Shown: one piece after another, positions 1-4,837 of the stretch
Numbering within the stretch: the stretch's first letter is position 1
How the letters are laid out: each line of letters begins with the position of its first letter
Assembly (NCBI GenBank): GCA_947169755.1
Contig: CAMVQX010000078.1
Location: 1-7,651, forward strand
DNA: 7,651 bases
From: an uncultured bacterium
GTDB lineage: Bacteria; Cyanobacteriota; Vampirovibrionia; Gastranaerophilales; Gastranaerophilaceae
Direction of reading: 5' to 3'
Position numbers and translations under genes: made by a program
The notes under the pieces: generated by a model
Seen by the model: the letters and a program-made list of their open reading frames with translations, nothing else
What the model was told of the DNA's origin: nothing
Database searches by the model: none

Positions 1-778
1 ACGTTGCTTTTTCAAACGGGTCGTATGCCGTAACACGCCAACAATATTTTTGACCAATTTCAAAGGGAAAAGTTGCAAGCAAAAATTGATATTTTTCATC
101 AAACAAATTATCAGCAGTAAAATCTGCAAATCGTTGTGCTTCAACGTTTTTGTCATTAATATTTTGTTTCCAAAGTTCAAATTTATAACGATAATTGCAA
201 CGAGTGGCGATATTTGCGCCGCCATTGTCGCCTCGCCATGTAAAGTTAACAAATTGATTGTTGGTTTCAATTGTAAAATTATCGTCCGGACTTGTCAATT
301 TTGGCGGCGCAATCATCACGGATTTTAGTAAAATCTGTGCAGTATTGCTGACAATTTTTCCAGTTCTGGTGTCACGAGCGTAGATTTTTAAGATGTTTTG
401 ACCGTCTTGAAAATTTGACTTTTTGTAATTCAAATAATACGTATTAAAAATACATTCCAAGTCCTGACCGGTTAATGTAAGTGTCTCTCCTGCATAGAGT
501 TGAAAGATTTTTGACGTATTTGGACTTTTGGTTTGAATATACGTTTTAAGATTATTTGTTACCGACATATAAAGTTGAATCGGCAAAACGGGTTCTTTTA
601 AATCGTTGTTTCTCAAGATGATAGTTATCATTCCGGCATTTTTCGGCGAATAATAATCCGAAAGTTTGGCGGAATAATTTCCACAACCTAAAACAGTGAT
701 ATTCACAGAGTTGTTACCATGCGAAAAGGCGGAAAGTGTTAGTAATGATAAAAATAATATGAAGAAAAATCTTTTCAT
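1..778 (-). CDS. N-terminal part of a secreted TANFOR/fibronectin-III-type surface protein (3' end beyond window)
   Basis: The frame is open for 259 codons from the ATG at 778 to the left edge, so the C-terminal part is missing. The protein starts MKRFFFILFLSLLTLSAFS, a clear signal peptide with likely cleavage near residue 19, so it is exported. Residues about 23-150 have the pattern of the first domain of Bacteroidota TANFOR proteins: an early LSDYYSPKNAG motif, an ILRNND strand, a GETLTLTGQDL turn and a DTRTGKIVSN strand. Residues about 157-252 look like a fibronectin-III-like module, opening PPKLTSPDDN and ending KYCWRVTAYDP. Its ATG overlaps the stop of the beta-barrel gene as ATGA (775-778), which implies translational coupling and one transcript. 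The family name rests on recognised motif order, not a search. Such proteins are usually very long and surface-exposed, and the effector region, if any, would be in the missing C-terminus. The gene is certain; the family call is fairly firm. Confidence 0.85.
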   Translation of the reverse strand, partial: MKRFFFILFLSLLTLSAFSHGNNSVNITVLGCGNYSAKLSDYYSPKNAGMITIILRNNDLKEPVLPIQLYMSVTNNLKTYIQTKSPNTSKIFQLYAGETLTLTGQDLECIFNTYYLNYKKSNFQDGQNILKIYARDTRTGKIVSNTAQILLKSVMIAPPKLTSPDDNFTIETNNQFVNFTWRGDNGGANIATRCNYRYKFELWKQNINDKNVEAQRFADFTADNLFDEKYQFLLATFPFEIGQKYCWRVTAYDPFEKAT

Positions 779-2460
779 TCGTTGTCTAATTTTTTCTTAT
801 TGTCAATTAAACTAAATCCATAACTATAATTTATACTCAAAGTATACCGATATTCAAATTCTCTTGACATCGGATTATGAATGTAACAAAAAGTCAAACC
901 TAAATTATGCTTTTTAAACAGAGCGTAAGAAGCTGAAGTTCTGATATTTGTGACGCTGCTTTGCAAAGTGTCGGATTTTGTACCGGCGTAAGTGTACGCA
1001 CCTGAAAGCGAAATCCCATTTTCAAAGTTTTTCGACAAACTGCCTGTTAATGTCAACATCTTGTAACATTGTGAATATGAATCTGTTTTGCTAAATCCGA
1101 TGTTGGTTCCTACCGAAATTTGGGGGACTTTGAGAACTGTATTTGTACCAAAATTCAAATTGTAAATCCTTGAATTTGCACTTGTTGTATCATAACGTTG
1201 CTCATCGGATGTGGTATTATAAGAAAATGAAATATAAAAATTATTGGATAAAATTTCGTTTTGTTTGGTGGTATAATTTGCACTGAAATTTGTAGTGAGA
1301 TTTAGTCTTGAATATTCGTTGGTATCCAAATCTTCAAACTCCGACATCTTTGTCAACTGTTCAAGATTATCTTTTAAGTTTACATAACTTTGATCGTTAT
1401 TGATACTTGCCGAAAATGATAATCGTTCGATAGGATTTGCACTTAAATTAAGAGAATAAGCAAAACTTTTATTAGTAGTTACTTGCTGATTATCAACATT
1501 ATCATGACGATAACCGAAATCACCGCTTAGTTGATATTTTTCAGCTATTGTAGTGGAAAGGTTTAGTGATATTTGTTCTTCGTCTTCACTGAAATAATAT
1601 CCGCCAAGTGTTTCATAATCAGGCGGTAATCTATCGTAACTAACGCCAATTGAACTATTTTCAAAAGAATAAGCCAAACTTGCCTCAAATGCCTGATATA
1701 CAATATTTTCACTTTTTTGAGATTCGGCGGTAGATTGTCCGATTTCTTGAATAGAACTTATTGCATATTCGCCTCTAACTAATAGATTTTCAATCAATTG
1801 AGTTTCTAATGTAATACTTGATGCAATATTATCTTTGGGTTGAACATATTGCTCTGGAAAATCATCAAAATTCACTGAATTTTCTCTATCCTTGATTTTT
1901 ATGACATTTGCCGAAATGTTGTATTTCTCTGATTTATAATTGATTTTGAATCCACCGCCAAGTCTTGCATACCCGGCTTCGGTTGTAGAGGAATCCGGCA
2001 ATACTGCTTTTCTAAGTCGTCCGAAAAATGCTTCAACCTCGATTGAGCCCTCGCCCGAATATCCGAATCCACCGCCAAAATAATCATGTCCACTCATTGT
2101 GAACTTACTGAATGTCATTGAGTTGTAACCGGCATAAAGTGTATATTCTTTGTAACTCGGGTTTAGTGAAAACCTATTGAACGGCAGTGCAAGATTTTTA
2201 GTAAACTTATTATTTGAAAAAGAAAACGATACCGGCACGTCGATCACACCGAAAAATTTAGTGTTCAAACCGCCGCTAAAAAAATAGAAATTGCTGATTG
2301 AATCGGAAAAAAATTCAATATTATCGTTGAAAGCGACGTTTCCGCTAATAGTTACGGGTTTTGACTTTGTGATTGTTTCAATAGATTGTGAAAAAACTTC
2401 TGCCGGGAAAAGTATAAAAGTTACAAAAAATATCAGCAGTAATTTGCTGAATAACAGCAA
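775..2460 (-). CDS. Predicted outer-membrane beta-barrel protein, 561 aa
   Basis: The reading opens with a hydrophobic signal peptide (LLLIFFVTFILFPAEVFS, cleavage near residue 24). The rest is a long series of short alternating polar/aromatic strands joined by polar Asn/Ser/Asp turns, for example KYNISANVIKI, FAYSLNLSANP and TLSINYSYGFSL. This is the usual look of an outer-membrane barrel. No catalytic motif, TonB box or plug domain is visible. The start assigned here is TTG, because an in-frame stop (2470-2472) lies 9 bases upstream and no in-frame ATG occurs before residue 90. An ATG in another frame at 2493-2495 is discussed in the findings. The stop overlaps the next gene's ATG, so barrel and TANFOR-type protein are probably co-expressed. 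The barrel might anchor or export its partner, but that is inference from gene order only. The exact family is not recognised. Confidence 0.83.
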   Translation of the reverse strand: MLLFSKLLLIFFVTFILFPAEVFSQSIETITKSKPVTISGNVAFNDNIEFFSDSISNFYFFSGGLNTKFFGVIDVPVSFSFSNNKFTKNLALPFNRFSLNPSYKEYTLYAGYNSMTFSKFTMSGHDYFGGGFGYSGEGSIEVEAFFGRLRKAVLPDSSTTEAGYARLGGGFKINYKSEKYNISANVIKIKDRENSVNFDDFPEQYVQPKDNIASSITLETQLIENLLVRGEYAISSIQEIGQSTAESQKSENIVYQAFEASLAYSFENSSIGVSYDRLPPDYETLGGYYFSEDEEQISLNLSTTIAEKYQLSGDFGYRHDNVDNQQVTTNKSFAYSLNLSANPIERLSFSASINNDQSYVNLKDNLEQLTKMSEFEDLDTNEYSRLNLTTNFSANYTTKQNEILSNNFYISFSYNTTSDEQRYDTTSANSRIYNLNFGTNTVLKVPQISVGTNIGFSKTDSYSQCYKMLTLTGSLSKNFENGISLSGAYTYAGTKSDTLQSSVTNIRTSASYALFKKHNLGLTFCYIHNPMSREFEYRYTLSINYSYGFSLIDNKKKLDNE

Positions 2461-2529
2461 GTTTTTAGTTTAATCGAATTTGCACGTACAATCATGTTTT
2501 CTTTAATCAGTTTTTATTTTTCGACGCTG

Positions 2530-2558
2530 CAAAATTAAAAGTTTTTCTAAAAAACAAA
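2530..2558 (-). promoter_or_regulatory. Candidate Bacteroidota promoter for the beta-barrel/TANFOR operon
   Basis: On the minus strand TAATTTTG (2537 down to 2530) matches the Bacteroidota -7 consensus TAnnTTTG. A TTTG (2558 down to 2555) lies 17 bases upstream of it, near the usual spacing for a -33 element. It sits about 70 bases before the TTG start in a leader without other coding signal. AT-rich DNA throws up such matches by chance, so this is tentative. Confidence 0.45.
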
Positions 2559-2600
2559 ATGAAATAAAAAAATAATTAAATTTCTTAGTGAAACAGTTTT

Positions 2601-2663
2601 TTATTCCCCTAAAAAATCCAACGGTGCCCAACGCAACTCAATGCACGCAGCAGGAAGAGGAAT
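2601..2663 (-). other. Short open remnant ending in an IELRWAPLDFLGE-like peptide
   Basis: In the minus frame ending at the TAA at 2601-2603, about 20 codons read like protein (ACIELRWAPLDFLGE then stop). This follows directly on the decayed surface-protein remnant. The CIELR codons are the part repeated at 4047-4063. It has no start codon of its own. It may be the tail of a lost gene or part of a repeat element; I do not recognise it. Confidence 0.25.
2631..2647. repeat. 17-base imperfect direct repeat, copy 2 of 2
   Basis: The sequence acgcaactcaatgcacg matches the copy at 4047-4063 at 15 of 17 positions, in the same orientation. On the minus strand both spell codons for CIELR. The two copies bracket the Rpn gene and its downstream remnant, and each lies beyond a KEYRATGGN fragment. 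Confidence 0.5.
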
Positions 2664-2664
2664 A

Positions 2665-3021
2665 TTAATAATTATCAGCAATTTTTATGTCTTTAATTTT
2701 TGAAAGTGAAAGTAATATATCTACAATCTCTGTTTGGTTAAAAATTATTCCTTTAGCATAAATTGCTTCAGTTGGTAACGGTGAATATCCCAAATGATGC
2801 TTTTTTGATCGTCATTGTAAACCGTTTAAACACTGCTGCCGCCATGTGAAAAGCTTGTTAATTCTGGCATTTTAAAGTTGGCGGAAAATATTTCAAACTC
2901 TACTACTACTTCAAATGCATCAAACTGTATTATCCACTCTCTTGAGCGAATCCAACTGTCGATGGTATTCGCTCAAGAGGTGGCGGTTTCCGCCGGTTGC
3001 TCGATATTCTTTGATGCCCAT
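2665..3021 (-). pseudogene. Decayed remnant of the large surface-protein/toxin family
   Basis: Two separate segments match the large gene at the right of the window, in the same order but with most of the intervening sequence lost. First, an ATG at 3021 opens a 33-codon frame (stop 2920-2922) beginning MGIKEYRATGGNR; 21 of its first 26 residues equal the large protein (codons at 6939-7016). Second, codons 2861 down to 2805 read LTSFSHGGSSV, a stop, then TVYNDDQ; 16 of 19 residues equal the large protein at 6378-6434. The similarity extends weakly upstream (VVEFE versus AVSFE). The second segment is in a different frame from the first and is broken by TAA at 2826-2828. After NDDQ a further frame change gives a protein-like tail (EAIYAKGII, then EIVDILLSLSKIK) ending at the TAA at 2665-2667. 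That tail does not match the large protein, so the remnant may be a chimera. It cannot make a functional product. Confidence 0.72.
2934..2983. repeat. Long near-perfect hairpin (inverted repeat) inside the remnant
   Basis: The arms 2939-2951 (ctcttgagcgaat) and 2967-2979 (attcgctcaagag) are perfect reverse complements over 13 bases. Beyond a single bulged t at 2938, ccac (2934-2937) pairs with gtgg (2980-2983). Inside, cca (2952-2954) can pair with tgg (2963-2965) with t2966 bulged, leaving the loop 2955-2962. The homologous stretch in the intact gene (about 6930-6980) has no such symmetry. No T-run follows on either strand, so it is not a standard intrinsic terminator, although it may still slow transcription after the Rpn gene. 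Confidence 0.75.
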
Positions 3022-3024
3022 TAC
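2939..3024 (-). repeat. KEYRATGGN coding repeat, copy 3 (after Rpn)
   Basis: This is the third copy of a core coding segment also found at 4108-4194 and, intact, at 6930-7016. The stretch 3005-3024 is identical base for base to 7000-7019 (20 of 20). That identity takes in the Rpn stop codon, so the repeat begins at the last base of the final Leu codon of Rpn. The remnant ATG (3019-3021) overlaps the stop as TAATG. Confidence 0.75.
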
Positions 3025-3974
3025 AACTTTTTGATGTCTTCAACTGATAATTGAGTATATTTCGATATAACCTCAATAGGCAATCCATCAGCTTTCATAC
3101 GCTTGGCCGTTTCGAGTTTTTCTGATTGTACACCTTTTTCAATACCGAGTTTTTCGCCTTGCTGCAATCCTTCCTCTTTGCCTTTGCCAAAACCTTTAGT
3201 CTCGGCATCGTTCATCGCGTTGGTTATATCCCACAAGTTATGAAGACTCTCTTCATAATCAGAATACTCTTTGGGCGTGAACATCGCAATTTCGGCTTGG
3301 CGGAACAATTTTTCAAAAACTCGTTCTTGTAATTCTTTTGGACGTTCCAACAATCGGGCAAGATTTTTTAGTACAAAGAGCCATTTGTCGTACATCGATT
3401 CTAACTCGAACTCAGTTTTGTTGAATTTTGGCATTTCAAGATAAAGATACGCCAATTTCTTGTAAAAAACTTTATTCGTGGTAAGGTCTTTCAACATCAC
3501 TACATGAAACAAATCTTCGTCTGAAAATTCATTAACTGTTTTAAAATCGCCGTTTTCTTGCTCTTCTTGGTCTTTAAACACAAAGTTCAGAATACCAACA
3601 GTATAGACTTTGCTAAGTTCATAGTTCCAAGGTTCTTCTTTGGTATCTTTTCGAGCCATTTCGCGAATCGGGAACGACGAATAGTATACGCTTCGATCTT
3701 TGAAAAACTGTTGAAATACATTTTGCATTTCAACAATAAATTTTGCTCCGCTTTTGGTTGTACAATAAACGTCAAAAATGGCACGACGTTCCGATGCCGC
3801 ACGTCCAAGTTTTTCGGCATTGAGATATGTTACGTCTTCGATTTCGTCTTTTGGAAGTTCGTTACACTTTTCAAACAACGCATTTAAAAAGCTGATTAAC
3901 AAATCTTTGTTAAGTTCTGTTCCAAAAAGCTTTTTGAATCCGAAGTCGGTATATGGGTTGAGATATTTTGACAT
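3021..3974 (-). CDS. Rpn-family recombination-promoting nuclease / PD-(D/E)XK putative transposase, 317 aa
   Basis: The N-terminus (NPYTDFGFKKLFGTE) is the hallmark opening of Rpn/PD-(D/E)XK 'transposase' proteins. The nuclease signature follows: FDVYC with Asp68, then the strand FIVEMQ giving Glu82 and Gln84, then a helix with FFKDRSVYYSS. The middle (VYTVGILNF, with later LFHVVMLKDL) and the charged glycine-rich stretch GFGKGKEEGLQQGEKLG near residue 261 are also family-typical. So is the C-terminal helix pair ending EVISKYTQLSVEDIKKL. The length is normal and no frameshift is seen, so the gene is probably intact. Known members are Mg-dependent DNA endonucleases that stimulate RecA-independent recombination; mobility itself is usually not demonstrated. 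Here the gene stands alone between two remnants of a surface-protein gene, with a candidate -7 box 29 bases ahead. It fits a recombination role in this locus, but such genes are also common elsewhere in Bacteroidota genomes. Confidence 0.93.
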   Translation of the reverse strand: MSKYLNPYTDFGFKKLFGTELNKDLLISFLNALFEKCNELPKDEIEDVTYLNAEKLGRAASERRAIFDVYCTTKSGAKFIVEMQNVFQQFFKDRSVYYSSFPIREMARKDTKEEPWNYELSKVYTVGILNFVFKDQEEQENGDFKTVNEFSDEDLFHVVMLKDLTTNKVFYKKLAYLYLEMPKFNKTEFELESMYDKWLFVLKNLARLLERPKELQERVFEKLFRQAEIAMFTPKEYSDYEESLHNLWDITNAMNDAETKGFGKGKEEGLQQGEKLGIEKGVQSEKLETAKRMKADGLPIEVISKYTQLSVEDIKKL

Positions 3975-4002
3975 AATTTTATTCTAAATTTTGTTTCATT
4001 CG

Positions 4003-4010
4003 CAAAAGTA
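4003..4010 (-). promoter_or_regulatory. Candidate -7 box for the Rpn gene
   Basis: TACTTTTG on the minus strand matches TAnnTTTG and ends 29 bases before the Rpn ATG, a plausible leader length. No TTTG-type -33 element is seen at the expected distance, so support is partial. Confidence 0.4.
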
Positions 4011-4046
4011 GCAAATATTTTTGAGATTTGGAAAATTAAATTACTT

Positions 4047-4063
4047 ACGCAGCTCAATACACG
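4047..4063. repeat. 17-base imperfect direct repeat, copy 1 of 2
   Basis: The sequence acgcagctcaatacacg matches 2631-2647 at 15 of 17 positions. On the minus strand it spells CIELR, in a short open frame ending LSKPQKTCIELRK and a TAA at 4041-4043. With the other copy it brackets the Rpn gene and the remnant behind it. Confidence 0.5.
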
Positions 4064-4094
4064 TTTTTTGGGGCTTGGAAAGCACGGCAAAACG

Positions 4095-4114
4095 GGATTA
4101 AAACTTCTTAATCC
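4095..4114 (-). terminator. Weak hairpin downstream of the candidate immunity gene
   Basis: ggattaa (4095-4101) and ttaatcc (4108-4114) form a 7-base stem with a 6-base loop. A second 6-base hairpin (aagcga / tcgctt) lies at 4123-4138. Only a short T run (TTTT in CGTTTTGC) follows on the minus strand, so termination is doubtful. Confidence 0.22.
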
Positions 4115-4194
4115 TCTATTCTAAGCGAAGAATCGCTTTTGCGGTGGTAATCTTTTAATAATGCGGAATTTCCGCCCGTGGCTCGATATTCTTT
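4108..4194 (-). pseudogene. Core fragment of the surface-protein gene, KEYRATGGN repeat copy 2
   Basis: One base after the stop of the 213-aa gene, a frame of 28 codons reads KEYRATGGNSALLKDYHRKS, continues DSSLRIED and ends at the TAA at 4108-4110. Over its first 22 codons it equals the large protein at 20 positions, and 4130-4152 is identical base for base to 6943-6965 (23 of 23). It has no start codon, is in a different frame from the gene before it and stops early, so it is a dead fragment. The rest of the gap (about 3975-4107) holds the 17-base repeat and the Rpn leader. I see no RNA gene there. Confidence 0.75.
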
Positions 4195-4195
4195 T

Positions 4196-4837
4196 TTATT
4201 TATTTGATTCTTTAGGTTCATCAGTATAAAATCCTAAACTGTCAATTTCTGCCTCTGTTAAATCTCGATCTTCAACAATTGAACTTTTTTCAGTTTCTAA
4301 GTCATATCTAAAAACAACTACTTGTTTTTGATATTTATAACAACGTAACGTCATTATATTATTAACAATAGATACATCTATATCCTTTAGCTTCAAGTAG
4401 TTTTCAATTATATAATCAGCAATTTCGTCTCCTACGTCTAAATAATTCTTGATAACCCAATTTCGATGTTCTAGTGTTTGCCAATCGTATGGTGAACCTA
4501 TAAGGGACGAACCATCTAACCATATTCTACGAATACTAAGAGATTTTCTATAATTTATGCGATATATTATACTATCATACTCATTAAATATATGTTTTGA
4601 TATTTTAGGGTTAAGATCTTCATAATATTTGGGTGTTTTGTCAAAAATAATCCTATCTAACAATCTTTGCTGCCCTCCATTAAACGACATCCATAATTTT
4701 TTTACATAACAATTATTTTTGTATTTATATAAAGTAGTATCATTATATGTATAATGCAAAGAGTCTATATTAATTACCTGAGCTTCAGATAAATGTATTG
4801 CAAATAAAAGTAGGATTGTGAAAATAATTTTATTCAT
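4196..4837 (-). CDS. Exported protein of unknown family, 213 aa; candidate immunity protein
   Basis: The start ATG (4835-4837) overlaps the last codons of the large gene by 8 bases, so the two are translated from one transcript. The N-terminus MNKIIFTILLLFAIHLSEAQ is a signal peptide with probable cleavage at EA-Q. No Cys follows the cleavage site, so it is a soluble periplasmic or secreted protein rather than a lipoprotein. The mature part is polar, rich in Tyr, Asp, Lys and Ile, with no membrane segment and no motif I recognise. Base composition is very AT-rich (13 G/C in 4321-4380), like the tip of the upstream gene and unlike that gene's core. Position, size and shared composition fit an immunity protein for the upstream C-terminal domain, which would then act in the periplasm. 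An accessory or chaperone role is also possible. The function is inferred from context only. Confidence 0.85.
   Translation of the reverse strand: MNKIIFTILLLFAIHLSEAQVINIDSLHYTYNDTTLYKYKNNCYVKKLWMSFNGGQQRLLDRIIFDKTPKYYEDLNPKISKHIFNEYDSIIYRINYRKSLSIRRIWLDGSSLIGSPYDWQTLEHRNWVIKNYLDVGDEIADYIIENYLKLKDIDVSIVNNIMTLRCYKYQKQVVVFRYDLETEKSSIVEDRDLTEAEIDSLGFYTDEPKESNK

Noticed and set aside
50..328. Plus-strand open frame of 92 codons
   Set aside because: It is antisense to the TANFOR-type gene, which has a signal peptide, family-like motifs and an ATGA-coupled start. The plus-strand peptide has no coherent features.
3558..3887. Open frames antisense to, or in another frame of, the Rpn gene, including 3126-3332, 3587-3820 and 3778-3987
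   Set aside because: All lie within the well-recognised Rpn coding sequence and are shadows of it.
3896..4090. Minus-strand 64-codon frame across the Rpn leader
   Set aside because: It overlaps the Rpn start in another frame and contains the 17-base repeat and the -7 box. No protein-like pattern was seen.
2461..4200. Possible insertion sequence carrying Rpn as transposase
   Set aside because: I found no terminal inverted repeats or short target-site duplication at the Rpn borders. The flanking repeats are core-gene fragments and an imperfect 17-mer, so calling it an IS would overstate the evidence.
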